Shown here one piece after another: positions 9,150 through 16,655 of a DNA stretch of 64,000 nucleotides. Position numbers and translations under genes: made by a program. Position 1 is the first letter of the stretch, and each line of letters opens with the position of its first letter. The notes beneath the pieces were generated by a model. It had not been told where the DNA came from. It worked only from the letters and a program-made list of their open reading frames with translations, and did not search any database. This DNA comes from Clostridia bacterium (GTDB lineage: Bacteria > Bacillota > Clostridia > Christensenellales > Borkfalkiaceae). The stretch spans positions 248,001-312,000 of the forward strand of contig JAGAIP010000005.1 in the NCBI GenBank assembly GCA_017626495.1. Reading direction: 5' to 3'.

Positions 9150-9360
9150 CGATTTTTTGCCCCGAAATCAAGCTTTTTTTGCCCTTTTCGGCATGATTTC
9201 CGTGTATTTTCACTATAAAATCAATTTTTTGTGAAAACGGAACACCTTAGGCTTTTTTTTGTGATTTTTTATCACTTTTACCCTCTCCGTCTCCTCTTTT
9301 AATCTATTTTTTCGATGAATATATATTCTTCAATTCGAAATTTTCAAGAATGATTTCATG
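9150..9360. other. AT-rich stretch without a gene
   Basis: About 210 bases upstream of the ribosomal operon promoter. It is AT-rich with several T-runs, and I see no open frame, RNA gene or repeat of note in it. Confidence 0.5.
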
Positions 9361-9388
9361 AAAAAAGCAGGAGATCTCCCTGCTTTTT
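9361..9388 (-). terminator. Intrinsic terminator
   Basis: Stem AAAAAGCAGG/CCTGCTTTTT around the palindrome GGAGATCTCC. It directly follows the stop of the 45-residue membrane protein gene and has T-runs on both strands, so it may work in both directions. Confidence 0.8.
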
Positions 9389-9391
9389 CTC

Positions 9392-9529
9392 TTATTTTTC
9401 TTTCTTTTTGAAAATCGCTTTGAGTTTGAGCCTCTTTTCTTCGCCCATAAGCCGATACATCAGCCACAAAAACAGCGCCTGCAACGGAATCGCGCAAAGA
9501 ATGATCATAATTACGATAAACGTCTTCAT
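9392..9529 (-). CDS. Small membrane protein, 45 residues
   Basis: Starts at the ATG at 9529, which has GAGGAAG just upstream; the longer frame upstream is an Arg-rich artefact. The protein has one hydrophobic helix (about residues 3-25, IVIMIILCAIPLQALFLWLM) and then a basic tail ending KKKEK, so it is probably a single-pass protein with a cytoplasmic positive tail. No family recognised. It lies downstream of the DUF1858 gene, separated by a terminator, so it may be expressed by read-through or from a promoter I do not see. Confidence 0.55.
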   Translation of the reverse strand: MKTFIVIMIILCAIPLQALFLWLMYRLMGEEKRLKLKAIFKKKEK

Positions 9530-9543
9530 AGCTTCCTCAAACG

Positions 9544-9569
9544 AAAAAAGACGCCCGAGCGTCTTTTTT
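9544..9569 (-). terminator. Intrinsic terminator after the DUF1858 gene
   Basis: AAAAAAGACGC and GCGTCTTTTTT form an 11-base stem with a CCGA-type loop, followed by a T-run. It lies between the DUF1858 gene and the small membrane protein gene. Confidence 0.85.
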
Positions 9570-9591
9570 CCCGTCGCGTTTCCGCAGGCGA

Positions 9592-9792
9592 TCAATCCTC
9601 TACGCCTTCGTTGAGTTTTTCCAAAAGCGCGTCGAGATCCGTTCCGTGTACGAACACAGCCTCTTCGATCGTTTCGCCGTGAGACATTGCGCATCCGAGG
9701 CAATGCATTCCGACAGACATCAAAATCTCTGCGGAATCGGGGTTATATCTGAGGCAATCTGCAATGAGCGTATCCTTGGTAATCTTAGCCAT
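9592..9792 (-). CDS. DUF1858 redox-disulfide domain protein
   Basis: 66 residues that match the DUF1858 (hybrid-cluster-protein-associated redox disulfide) family along the whole length. The key motif is GMHCLGC, with Cys31 and Cys34 as the likely redox pair, followed by the family segment SHGETIEEA. The family is common in anaerobes, often as a stand-alone small protein or as a domain of redox enzymes; its partner is not known. Monocistronic here, with its own promoter and terminator. Confidence 0.9.
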   Translation of the reverse strand: MAKITKDTLIADCLRYNPDSAEILMSVGMHCLGCAMSHGETIEEAVFVHGTDLDALLEKLNEGVED

Positions 9793-9826
9793 AGTTTTAT
9801 TCTCCTTTTTTTATTGTAACATCAGT

Positions 9827-9855
9827 ATTGTAACACAAATTCGGGAAATTATCAA
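9827..9855 (-). promoter_or_regulatory. Promoter of the DUF1858 gene
   Basis: TTGATA (9850-9855) and TACAAT (9827-9832) on the minus strand with a 17-base spacer, about 35 bases before the start codon. Confidence 0.75.
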
Positions 9856-9869
9856 TCCTTTTCAAATAA

Positions 9870-9897
9870 AAAAAGATACGAAACCGTATCTTTTCTT
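9870..9897 (-). terminator. Terminator after the MarR-type gene
   Basis: AAAAGATACG and CGTATCTTTT form a stem with loop AAAC/GTTT directly after the stop of the MarR-type gene, with a T-run on the minus strand. Confidence 0.85.
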
Positions 9898-10338
9898 TTA
9901 TCTTCTCGTTACGTCCTGAACCACGTCGGAAAACTCTTCGGCGAGCGCCGTAAGCTCTTCAAACTTTTCAATGCCGATCTTTTCAATGACTTTATTCAAA
10001 GTTTCACTGTAAATCTGGCGTTCCTTCGCATAAATAGCCTCTGCCTCATCGGTGAGCTCGATGTAAGCGATCTTTCTGTCGACCTTATCGGGCGTGCGCT
10101 TTACGATACCTGCAAGCTCCAACTTGTTGACCATCTGAGAAATCGCAGATCTGGTAACGCCAAGCAATTTCGCAAGCTGAGTGGAGATAAGCTTTTCATC
10201 TTCCGCTTTCGCAAGGGAAATTTCCTCGATAAGACGCATTTCGGAGTTGTTGAAATGAGAACGGAAATCTCCGAGGGAAATTCCCTGAACCTGTTTCATC
10301 ATCTTAAACACGTTCTTTAAGTATTCAGTTGATTCCAT
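9898..10338 (-). CDS. MarR-family transcriptional regulator
   Basis: 146 residues from the ATG at 10338, chosen because AGGTG lies upstream and because the promoter at 10427-10455 excludes the longer open frame. A winged helix-turn-helix covers about 25-110: LISTQLAKLLGVTRSAISQM is the recognition region and KRTPDKVDRKIAYIELTDEA is the wing with the D-x-R motif of the MarR family. MarR proteins are dimeric repressors that respond to small phenolic ligands or oxidants. No target gene is obvious; it is monocistronic, so autoregulation is the default guess. Confidence 0.85.
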   Translation of the reverse strand: MESTEYLKNVFKMMKQVQGISLGDFRSHFNNSEMRLIEEISLAKAEDEKLISTQLAKLLGVTRSAISQMVNKLELAGIVKRTPDKVDRKIAYIELTDEAEAIYAKERQIYSETLNKVIEKIGIEKFEELTALAEEFSDVVQDVTRR

Positions 10339-10426
10339 AAAATAACACCTCAAAAAATATCGGACACGCTCGGCGCGCCGTAACGTCTTGAAAAGTCCAA
10401 GCCCATAACTTTCCATAGACAAGCTT

Positions 10427-10455
10427 AGTATACCACATGACAAATACCGTGTCAA
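10427..10455 (-). promoter_or_regulatory. Promoter of the MarR-type gene
   Basis: TTGACA (10450-10455) and TATACT (10427-10432) on the minus strand with a 17-base spacer. It places the transcript start near 10420, about 80 bases upstream of the chosen start codon. Confidence 0.8.
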
Positions 10456-10549
10456 GCCTATTTTTTCCATTTTGGGTTATTTTTAAGCGTATTTTGAGTA
10501 ATTTCTCACATTTTTCACACAAAATTGTCTTTTTTTTAACAATTTGACA

Positions 10550-10575
10550 AAAAGAGAGAACATCTTCTCTCTTTT
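10550..10575 (-). terminator. Terminator after the ppa-esterase pair
   Basis: AAAAGAGAGAA and TTCTCTCTTTT pair over 11 bases with loop CATC, directly downstream of the SGNH hydrolase gene. Confidence 0.85.
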
Positions 10576-10577
10576 CT

Positions 10578-11183
10578 CTATTTGATGTAAGGTTTTATGT
10601 TTTTGATGAGATTGTCCGCGATGAGTCTGGACGCTCTGTGCGTGGGATGAATTCCGTCCTGAGAATATGCGCTCGCGGGGTTGGACGCGCACAGTCCGTT
10701 GAAATAACCGTCGAGCGGAACGTGAAGCAGATCATGTTGTTCGACGATTTCGTCCACGATTTGCAGGAACGGATCGAAGAATCTTCTGTACCTCATCTTG
10801 TCGGGAACTTTCAGAACGAACGGTTGCAAAATCACGGGACGCGCGCCGCTTGCCAAAATCTTATCGACGATCTCGCCGTAACATGCTCTGAATTTGTCGG
10901 GCGTTACCTCGACGCCCCTCGTAAAGCGGCAGGTAACGTCGTTGATACCGACGAGCAGAACGACGATGTCGGGCGCGAGCGCAAGCGCCTCGTCCGTATG
11001 TTCGAGCACGTCCGCCACGCCGTATCCCGTAACGCCGCGATTGATAAACTCAAATTGAATTTCAGGGTAGAGCAGACGGAGTTTTCCTGCAAAAATCTGA
11101 ACGAAACCCGAACCGAGATCCTTTTCATTCATCGGATCTCTGCCTGCCTCCGTGATAGAATCGCCTAAAAACAGAATTTTCAT
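10578..11183 (-). CDS. SGNH/GDSL-type esterase
   Basis: 201 residues covering one SGNH hydrolase domain. Block I is FLGDSITEAG with Ser9 as nucleophile, block II Gly is in NRGVTGYG, block III is VGINDV with the Asn, and block V is DGIHPT with the catalytic Asp and His. There is no signal peptide, so it acts in the cytoplasm. It starts one base after the ppa stop; its ribosome site GGAGG lies inside the end of ppa, so both genes are translated together. The substrate cannot be told; such proteins are often acetyl esterases or lysophospholipases. Confidence 0.88.
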   Translation of the reverse strand: MKILFLGDSITEAGRDPMNEKDLGSGFVQIFAGKLRLLYPEIQFEFINRGVTGYGVADVLEHTDEALALAPDIVVLLVGINDVTCRFTRGVEVTPDKFRACYGEIVDKILASGARPVILQPFVLKVPDKMRYRRFFDPFLQIVDEIVEQHDLLHVPLDGYFNGLCASNPASAYSQDGIHPTHRASRLIADNLIKNIKPYIK

Positions 11184-11184
11184 A

Positions 11185-11721
11185 TCACCTCTTACCTCCG
11201 TATTTTTTATTATACTGCTGAATGCATTTTTGAATGACCTCGATCGCCTCGTCTCTGTGGCAGATCTCTTTCACCGCCGTCTGTTTGTGTTCGAGCGTCT
11301 TATAAACCTCGAAGAAGTGCATCATTTCATCGAAGGTGTGTTTGGGAAGTTCGTGAATGTCGTAATAATTGTTATAGGACGGTTCTTTGAACGGAATCGC
11401 AATGATCTTTTCGTCAAGCGCGCCGTCGTCGACCATGGTGATGACGCCGATGGGATAGCAACGAATGAGCGTCATGGGATAGACGGGCTCGGAGCAAAGC
11501 ACGAGAACGTCGAGAGGATCGCCGTCGTCCGCCAAAGTCCTGGGAATAAAACCGTAGTTTGCGGGATAGTGCGTGGACGTATACAAAACGCGATCGAGGC
11601 GGAGAAGCCCCGTCTCCTTGTCGAGTTCATATTTCAATTTGCTTCCCTTGGGGATTTCGATGAGTGCCTCGAAGTCTTTTGCGCCGATTCTTTTGGGGTC
11701 AATGTCATGCCAAATATTCAT
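11185..11721 (-). CDS. ppa: Inorganic pyrophosphatase, family I
   Basis: 178 residues from the ATG at 11721 (AGAGGT upstream; the longer frame overlaps the promoter). It hydrolyses pyrophosphate and pulls biosynthetic reactions forward. The family I signature DDGDPLDVLVL holds the metal-binding Asp residues, with YELDKETGLLRLDRVL and YPANYGFIPRT upstream. Soluble family I enzymes are of this length. Organised as ppa-esterase with a shared promoter and terminator. Confidence 0.95.
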   Translation of the reverse strand: MNIWHDIDPKRIGAKDFEALIEIPKGSKLKYELDKETGLLRLDRVLYTSTHYPANYGFIPRTLADDGDPLDVLVLCSEPVYPMTLIRCYPIGVITMVDDGALDEKIIAIPFKEPSYNNYYDIHELPKHTFDEMMHFFEVYKTLEHKQTAVKEICHRDEAIEVIQKCIQQYNKKYGGKR

Positions 11722-11743
11722 AATTACATACCTCTGTTTTTTC

Positions 11744-11772
11744 ATTCTACCATACCCGAAAGAGAATATCAA
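11744..11772 (-). promoter_or_regulatory. Promoter of ppa
   Basis: TTGATA (11767-11772) and TAGAAT (11744-11749) on the minus strand with a 17-base spacer. Confidence 0.75.
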
Positions 11773-11824
11773 CCTATAAATAAATTTTTTTTGAAAAAAT
11801 TTTTCGTTTCGGTCGGTTTTCTCT

Positions 11825-11853
11825 TTGACATCTCTCCGAAACTATGGTATAGT
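11825..11853 (+). promoter_or_regulatory. Promoter of tRNA-Ser
   Basis: TTGACA (11825-11830) and TATAGT (11848-11853) with a 17-base spacer, 38 bases upstream of the mature tRNA 5' end. Confidence 0.85.
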
Positions 11854-11890
11854 ATTAGAGATATTGAACAAATGGTTTTTTCATTGCGTT

Positions 11891-11981
11891 GCAGTTGTAC
11901 CCAAGTGGCTCAAGGGGCTCCCCTGCTAAGGGAGTAGCACGGTTAAACGTGGCTCGGGTTCAAATCCCGACAACTGCGCCA
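11891..11981 (+). tRNA. tRNA-Ser (anticodon GCU)
   Basis: The acceptor stem GCAGTTG/CAACTGC has seven pairs, the anticodon stem CTCCC/GGGAG closes the loop CTGCTAA with anticodon GCT, a long variable arm follows as expected for serine, and the T-arm is CGGGTTCAAATCCCG. The discriminator base is G at 11978 and CCA is encoded at 11979-11981. It reads AGC and AGU codons. It is a single-gene transcript with its own promoter and terminator. Confidence 0.97.
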
Positions 11982-12011
11982 AAAGCGCCCGTCTTCGAAC
12001 GGGCGCTTTTT
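11981..12011 (+). terminator. Terminator of tRNA-Ser
   Basis: GCGCCCGT and ACGGGCGC form a strong stem with loop CTTCGA flanked by A-run and T-run, so it can also stop the ATPase gene that comes from the other side. Confidence 0.88.
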
Positions 12012-12028
12012 ATATAGACCGTTAGCTC

Positions 12029-13288
12029 TCACCCTATTCCATTTTCCAAAACGCTATCTCCCAACAAAAAATCAAACAAGTTTAATATCAAAACGCCGCC
12101 TTCGTTGTAGTGCGATTTTATCACATCTTTCACGATAATCATCTTCTGAAACGAATCCGCAATTCTCGTCAAAGAGTTTTGTTCTTGCAACATCTTTTCT
12201 CTGTCGGGAATCGACAATGCCGATTGAATGTAATAACGCTTGTCCGCTTTGTTGCAAACAAAGTCAACTTCGGCCTGTACCCTGACCGATTTTCCGTCAA
12301 TCGCTTTGCTGTACTCCACAACGCCTACGTCAACGTTGAAGCCCATTATTTTCAGTTCGTTGTAGATTATGTTTTCCATAATATGCGTTTCTTCGTTTTG
12401 ACGGAAGTTGAGCCTTGCATTGCGCAGACCTATATCGGTAAAATAATATTTAGAGGGGGTATTGATGTATTTCTTTCCCTTAATATCGTAGCGTTTTGAT
12501 TGCGATATCAAGTAAGCGTCAAGCAAATGTTCCAAATAGTTATTGATCGTATCGGGGTGCAGAGAAACCTGTTTTACACTCTTGAAAGTATCGGATAATT
12601 TTTTGGGATTGGTAAGAGAACCGATCGACGAAGAAAGAATATCCAGAAGTTCGGCAAGTTCTGCATCGTTGCGAATCTTGTGTCGTTCCTTAATATCCGT
12701 CAAATACGTTTCTTCAAAAATATTTTTCAGATACGCCACCTTGTCTTCATCGGTCTTATATTCCAAAACCTTGGGAAGTCCGCCGTAAAGACAATATTCT
12801 TTCCAAGCTTCTTCCTTTGAACCACCGTATACGGAATAAAATTCCTTAAACGAGAGAGGAGAAATATGAATTTCGTCTCCTCGTCCGCGGAATTCGGTTA
12901 TAATGTCCTTCGATAAGAATTTTGCATTACTGCCGGTAACGTAAGTATCGGCGTTTTTAATATGCAGAAAACTGTTCAGGACATCCTCAAACTCGTCAAC
13001 GAACTGCACTTCATCGAGGAGAATATAATACGGCTTATCGTCAATTATTTGATCGTGAACGTAATCACATAACACGTCTGGATTGCGATATTTTTTATTT
13101 CTTCTATCGTCCAAGGCAAGTTTAATAATATGGCTATCTTCCACGCCCTGCTCTTTCAGAAACTTGTAAAACAATTCAAAAAGTAAATACGATTTACCGC
13201 AACGGCGAATCCCCGTTATCACTTTTACCAGACCGTTGTGCATCCTATTTATCAATTTTCTTAAATAAACGTCTCTTTTTATTTCCAT
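12029..13288 (-). CDS. AAA-type ATPase with DUF4143 domain
   Basis: 419 residues from the ATG at 13288, with GGTGG upstream; the much longer open frame upstream runs through the promoter and is not coding. The Walker A is GIRRCGKSYLL near residue 20-30, the Walker B is YYILLDEVQF near 90, followed by sensor-like TYVTGSNAKFLSKD. The C-terminal part holds the DUF4143 region with the EVDFVCNK motif, resembling a PD-(D/E)xK-type fold. The family (often called BrxC-unrelated DUF4143 ATPases) is widespread, mobile and of unknown function; it is more AT-rich than the genes around it and stands alone, which fits acquisition. Confidence 0.85.
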   Translation of the reverse strand: MEIKRDVYLRKLINRMHNGLVKVITGIRRCGKSYLLFELFYKFLKEQGVEDSHIIKLALDDRRNKKYRNPDVLCDYVHDQIIDDKPYYILLDEVQFVDEFEDVLNSFLHIKNADTYVTGSNAKFLSKDIITEFRGRGDEIHISPLSFKEFYSVYGGSKEEAWKEYCLYGGLPKVLEYKTDEDKVAYLKNIFEETYLTDIKERHKIRNDAELAELLDILSSSIGSLTNPKKLSDTFKSVKQVSLHPDTINNYLEHLLDAYLISQSKRYDIKGKKYINTPSKYYFTDIGLRNARLNFRQNEETHIMENIIYNELKIMGFNVDVGVVEYSKAIDGKSVRVQAEVDFVCNKADKRYYIQSALSIPDREKMLQEQNSLTRIADSFQKMIIVKDVIKSHYNEGGVLILNLFDFLLGDSVLENGIG

Positions 13289-13631
13289 AAACCACCCTAT
13301 CAGATTATTTTGCACATATATGCAAAAAATTTCAATACTATAATACCGCCTTTCAGGAAAAAAGTCAATATTACAACATATTTGAATTAGAAAAAACTTG
13401 TTGAATATGCAAAAATTTTCAATAGAATGGATTATCCGACCATATTTTACCCCCATGCTGATATCGAGAAGTTTACGTTCGGAGTACGAATTTTTTGTAC
13501 GCAACGCTACCCGAAAAAACTTTCGTGATACGCTGCCGCATATTTCTGTTAAAATTCTGTCATCGAAGCGGCAGGCTCTTTCTCTGCCTGAAAGCCGAAA
13601 AACGAATATCCGACGGAATTTTCGAAAAATC
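13289..13631. other. Intergenic region between the divergent ATPase and glycosyltransferase genes
   Basis: About 340 bases. It holds the two divergent promoters and an imperfect direct repeat of about 20 bases (ATATGCAAAAAATTTCAATA at 13317-13337 and again near 13405-13424). The rest shows no gene or RNA that I can support. Confidence 0.5.
13340..13368 (-). promoter_or_regulatory. Promoter of the DUF4143 ATPase
   Basis: TTGACT (13363-13368) and TATTAT (13340-13345) on the minus strand, 17-base spacer. Confidence 0.75.
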
Positions 13632-13660
13632 TTGCATTTAGCACGCGGATATGCTACAAT
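13632..13660 (+). promoter_or_regulatory. Promoter of the glycosyltransferase gene
   Basis: TTGCAT (13632-13637) and TACAAT (13655-13660), 17-base spacer; the start codon lies only about 12 bases after the predicted transcript start and still has a full AGGAGG site. Confidence 0.75.
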
Positions 13661-13678
13661 CAAACGCAGGAGGACTGT

Positions 13679-14779
13679 ATGAAAAATCCACACATCGTCA
13701 TTGATTGTTTCAAATTTTTAAGAGGCACGGGAAAGAGCTACGGCATTCCCATCAGCGTACAGAGACTCATTCGCAATCTGAAAACCGCTTATCCCGATAT
13801 GAATCTTACCGTACTCGGCAATAAATATACGCGCGAGGACTTTGATATTTGCGGCGTCAATTTTATCGAGATCGACAAAGACCCCCATTCCAGACTGACC
13901 TGTCTCGTATGGGAGCTTTTCACCGTATCGAAAGTGCTCAAAAAAATCAAGGCGGACAAAGTATTCTTCCCGAGAGGATTCAGCGCGCTCACGCACCCCG
14001 TATACGATATCGTTCAGATTCACGATATGATTCCCTTTTTCTACGACGAAAAATTTCCCGGGCATATGAACAAGTTTGAAAACGCATACGTTAAGGCGCG
14101 TTTGAAACAGTCCGCAAGGACGGCGAAAGAGATTTTGACCATCTCCGAAGCGTCGAAGCGCGACATCGTCAAATATGCTCGTTGCAATCCCGATAAAATC
14201 CGCATCATCGAACACAGCTCCGAACTCATCGACTACGACGGAACGCACGGCGGAGGAGGATACCTCTGCGCCGTTACTTCTCCCCTTCCCCACAAAAACG
14301 CAAAGGGAATCGTAGCCTCGTATGCGGCATACCGAAAACTCTCTCAAAATCCCTTGCCTCTGCATATCATAGGAATCGAGAGCGCAGAGCCTTACGGTGC
14401 GGACGAGGAACTTTCCAAGCATATCGTATGCCACAAGTTTATTCAGGATCCCCATGAAATGCACGAACTCATCGCGCACGCGGAAGTGTTCCTGTTCCTT
14501 TCCCTCATCGAAGGCTCGGGCTATCCTCCCGTAGAGGCGATGAATCTCGGCGCGCCCGTCGTCTGCGCAAACAATTCGTCCCTTCCCGAAGTCTGCGGAG
14601 ACGCGGCAAAACTCGTCGACGCGGAAAACCCCGAAGAAGTCGCAAACGCGCTCATTCTCGTACAGGAAAACGAGGATTTACGCGAAGAGATGCGCGCAAA
14701 AGCCGCCGTTCTCAAACAGTCGCACACCTGGAAAACGAGAACGAAGTTGTATCACGACCTGTTTTGCGGCGAAGAATAA
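13679..14779 (+). CDS. Glycosyltransferase, GT-B fold (GT4-like)
   Basis: 366 residues; start supported by AGGAGG. The N-terminal Rossmann half is typical of group 1 transferases, and the C-terminal nucleotide-sugar half has FLSLIEGSGYPPVEAMNLGAPVV near 265-290, where the ExGxxPxxEA motif (here EGSGYPPVEA) binds the diphosphate of the donor. No signal or membrane segment, so it acts at the cytoplasmic face. Acceptor and donor are unknown; there is no polysaccharide cluster next to it. The following DUF2500 gene starts 13 bases later and is probably co-transcribed. Confidence 0.88.
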   Translation: MKNPHIVIDCFKFLRGTGKSYGIPISVQRLIRNLKTAYPDMNLTVLGNKYTREDFDICGVNFIEIDKDPHSRLTCLVWELFTVSKVLKKIKADKVFFPRGFSALTHPVYDIVQIHDMIPFFYDEKFPGHMNKFENAYVKARLKQSARTAKEILTISEASKRDIVKYARCNPDKIRIIEHSSELIDYDGTHGGGGYLCAVTSPLPHKNAKGIVASYAAYRKLSQNPLPLHIIGIESAEPYGADEELSKHIVCHKFIQDPHEMHELIAHAEVFLFLSLIEGSGYPPVEAMNLGAPVVCANNSSLPEVCGDAAKLVDAENPEEVANALILVQENEDLREEMRAKAAVLKQSHTWKTRTKLYHDLFCGEE

Positions 14780-14792
14780 GTTGAGGTAAATC

Positions 14793-15170
14793 ATGCCAAA
14801 TTTTAATTTGCATTTCGATCTGTTCAGTATTGTTTTTTTCCTGTTTTTCGGCTTATTCTTTGCCGTATTCATCGTAATACTCGTAAAGAACATCTCCGCT
14901 TGGAACAAAAACAACCGTTCTCCCCGTCTGAGCGTACCCGCCACCGTGGTGACGAAACGGGAACAACTGACTCATCACCATCACTCTACCCTCAACGGAG
15001 TCGGACACGGTTCGACGAGCACGAGTTATTTCGTCACTTTCGAGGTCGAAAGCGGAGACAGACTGGAACTTTCCGTAGACGGAACGGATTACGGCTTGCT
15101 GATCGAGGGAGACAAAGGCAACCTTACCTTTCAAGGTACGAGATTCCTATCCTTTGAAAGGCGTTTCTGA
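14793..15170 (+). CDS. DUF2500 membrane-anchored protein
   Basis: 125 residues with one hydrophobic helix at about 9-32 followed by a soluble domain. The segment YFVTFEVESGDRLELSVDGT and the C-terminus with LTFQGTRFLSFER match the DUF2500 family, whose function is unknown. A His run (HHHH) precedes the domain. Second gene of the glycosyltransferase transcript, closed by the terminator at 15177-15212. Confidence 0.85.
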   Translation: MPNFNLHFDLFSIVFFLFFGLFFAVFIVILVKNISAWNKNNRSPRLSVPATVVTKREQLTHHHHSTLNGVGHGSTSTSYFVTFEVESGDRLELSVDGTDYGLLIEGDKGNLTFQGTRFLSFERRF

Positions 15171-15176
15171 AAAAGC

Positions 15177-15212
15177 AAAAGACGGTTCATCTCTCTGTGA
15201 ACCGTCTTTTTT
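15177..15212 (+). terminator. Terminator after the DUF2500 gene
   Basis: AAAAGACGGTTCA and TGAACCGTCTTTT form a 13-base stem followed by T-run on the plus strand. Confidence 0.9.
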
Positions 15213-15222
15213 ATCGAAAAAT

Positions 15223-15258
15223 GAAACGAGCCGTCGTGACCTTCGACAGCTCGTTTTT
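15223..15258 (-). terminator. Terminator of rplS
   Basis: Imperfect stem ACGAGCCGTCG with CGACAGCTCGT, downstream of rplS on the minus strand and followed there by a T-rich stretch; the plus strand also has a T6 run. Confidence 0.75.
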
Positions 15259-15276
15259 TACTGTGTTTTGCGGAAA

Positions 15277-15621
15277 TTATCTAACTTCCTTGACCTTAGC
15301 AGCCTTACCCGTCAAACCTCTCAAATAGTAGAGCTTTGCACGTCTTACCTTACCGGGTCTTACTACGGTTACATAAGCAACCTTAGGGGAATGGATGGGG
15401 AACGTTCTCTCCACGCCGATTCCGAAAGACAATCTTCTTACGGTAAAGGATTCGTTTACGCTGCCATGCTGCTTTGCGATAACGACGCCCTCGAAATTCT
15501 GGATTCTCTCCTTACCGCCTTCGATGATCTTGTAACCGACCTTAACGGTGTCGCCTACGTTGAATGCGGGAACTTCTGCTTTGAGCTGTTCTGCCTCGAT
15601 CGCCTCTAACAATCCTTTCAT
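15277..15621 (-). CDS. rplS: 50S ribosomal protein L19 (bL19)
   Basis: 114 residues from the ATG at 15621 with AGGAGGT upstream. L19 lies at the subunit interface. It has the typical start with [20 protein letters not shown], then [20 protein letters not shown] and the end [17 protein letters not shown]. In most Firmicutes rplS directly follows trmD; here it has moved to the far end of the operon and has its own promoter and leader. Confidence 0.97.
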   Translation of the reverse strand: MKGLLEAIEAEQLKAEVPAFNVGDTVKVGYKIIEGGKERIQNFEGVVIAKQHGSVNESFTVRRLSFGIGVERTFPIHSPKVAYVTVVRPGKVRRAKLYYLRGLTGKAAKVKEVR

Positions 15622-15693
15622 GACTTTACCTCCTGCGTTACTAAGCATTCTTGATCCGCTCTATCGTCGCGGAACAGAGGACTACCCGAAGTC
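15622..15693 (-). promoter_or_regulatory. rplS leader, resembling the L19 leader family
   Basis: The 72-base leader can form a stem around GACTTCGGGTAGTC (15681-15694) and contains the segment GCGGATCAAGAATGC upstream of the ribosome site. From memory this resembles the L19 leader motif of Firmicutes, thought to be an autoregulatory element bound by L19. The assignment rests on a short conserved segment and position only. Confidence 0.45.
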
Positions 15694-15699
15694 TTTGGT

Positions 15700-15728
15700 A
15701 TTATACTATACTTTTTTCCTTTAAGCAA
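15700..15728 (-). promoter_or_regulatory. Promoter of rplS
   Basis: TTGCTT (15723-15728) and TATAAT (15700-15705) on the minus strand with a 17-base spacer. Confidence 0.8.
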
Positions 15729-15747
15729 GCGTTTTTAAGGGCAAATT

Positions 15748-16098
15748 TCAAAATCCGCCCACGATTTGATTGATTTTTTTGCCCTCGATTTCAATCACGT
15801 CAAAGCGGAACGCCTCCTCTTCATGGCTCAAAAACCAGTAGGACGCAATCTTGCGATAGGTTTCCATCTTCTTTTTTCCGACCGCCTCGGCAGGCGTTCC
15901 GAACAGATCCGTACTTCTCGTCTTGACTTCCACGAACACGAGTTCGTCCTTTCTGACAATCAAGTCCGCTTCGCCGTACGGCGTGCGGTAGTTCTTCTCG
16001 ACGAGGACGTACCCCTGCTTTTTCAAAAAGTCGAGGGCTCGTTCTTCTCCGTTTCTCCCGAGAATTTTTTTACGAAGGTCTTTCTGTGTATCTCGCAT
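15748..16098 (-). CDS. yraN: YraN family (UPF0102) protein
   Basis: 116 residues. The UPF0102 family has an endonuclease-like fold with the motif pair GEADLIVRKDELVFVEVKTR, where the Asp, Glu and Lys (D-x13-ExK type) match the PD-(D/E)xK active site. The start at 16098 gives the usual family N-terminus with GRNGEERALDFLKKQGY. Its first 76 bases overlap the end of rnhB in another frame; this pair is usual in bacteria but the overlap is long. Role in DNA processing is inferred. Confidence 0.92.
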   Translation of the reverse strand: MRDTQKDLRKKILGRNGEERALDFLKKQGYVLVEKNYRTPYGEADLIVRKDELVFVEVKTRSTDLFGTPAEAVGKKKMETYRKIASYWFLSHEEEAFRFDVIEIEGKKINQIVGGF

Positions 16099-16655
16099 AG
16101 TCCGTGCTCCCTGATCCCCTGTATGTGCAGAGCCGTACCGTAGCCCGCGTTCTTTTCAAATCCGTAATACGGATACGCTTTCGCCATCTCTTTCATGAGG
16201 TTATCCCTATACACCTTTGCGAGAATGCTCGCGCAGCCGACGGAATAACTCTTCGCGTCTCCCTTGACGATACTCTCCTGCTCAAACGCGATATCGAGCA
16301 TCATATTGCCGTCGGTGAGCACGCAGGACGGCGCGATTTTTAATCCCTCGACGGACTGTTTCATGCAAAGCCTCGTCGCCTGCAAAATATTGATCTCGTC
16401 GATGACGGTATGCGAGACTTCGGAAATGCAGTATGCGATCGCCTTTTTTTGAATCTCTTCCGCAAGCTTTTCCCTCTTTTTGGGAGAGAGCTTTTTGGAA
16501 TCGTCAACCCCCTCGATGAGATCGTCGAGGGGCATGATGACGGCGGCGGTCACGACGGGACCTGCCAAAGGTCCCCTTCCGACTTCGTCCACGCCTGCAA
16601 TCAGGGCATATCCCCTCTCCTGCCATTTGCGTTCGTATTCGAGCTTATCCATCAA
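16023..16655 (-). CDS. rnhB: Ribonuclease HII
   Basis: 210 residues. RNase HII removes single ribonucleotides and RNA from DNA-RNA hybrids. The active-site set is visible: GVDEVGRGPLAGPVV with the DEvGrG motif near residue 22, and DDSKKLSPKKRE, CVLTDG, with the late Asp in VYRDNLM. It ends with HRKTF, the family C-terminal signature, 20 residues before the stop, so the whole protein is present despite the 76-base overlap with yraN. It overlaps rbgA by 4 bases (ATGA). Confidence 0.96.
   Translation of the reverse strand: MMDKLEYERKWQERGYALIAGVDEVGRGPLAGPVVTAAVIMPLDDLIEGVDDSKKLSPKKREKLAEEIQKKAIAYCISEVSHTVIDEINILQATRLCMKQSVEGLKIAPSCVLTDGNMMLDIAFEQESIVKGDAKSYSVGCASILAKVYRDNLMKEMAKAYPYYGFEKNAGYGTALHIQGIREHGLCEIHRKTFVKKFSGETEKNEPSTF

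Noticed and set aside
12029-13693. Long form of the DUF4143 ATPase starting near 13693
   Set aside because: The added N-terminus is Arg- and Phe-rich, lacks similarity to the family and contains the promoter at 13340-13368.
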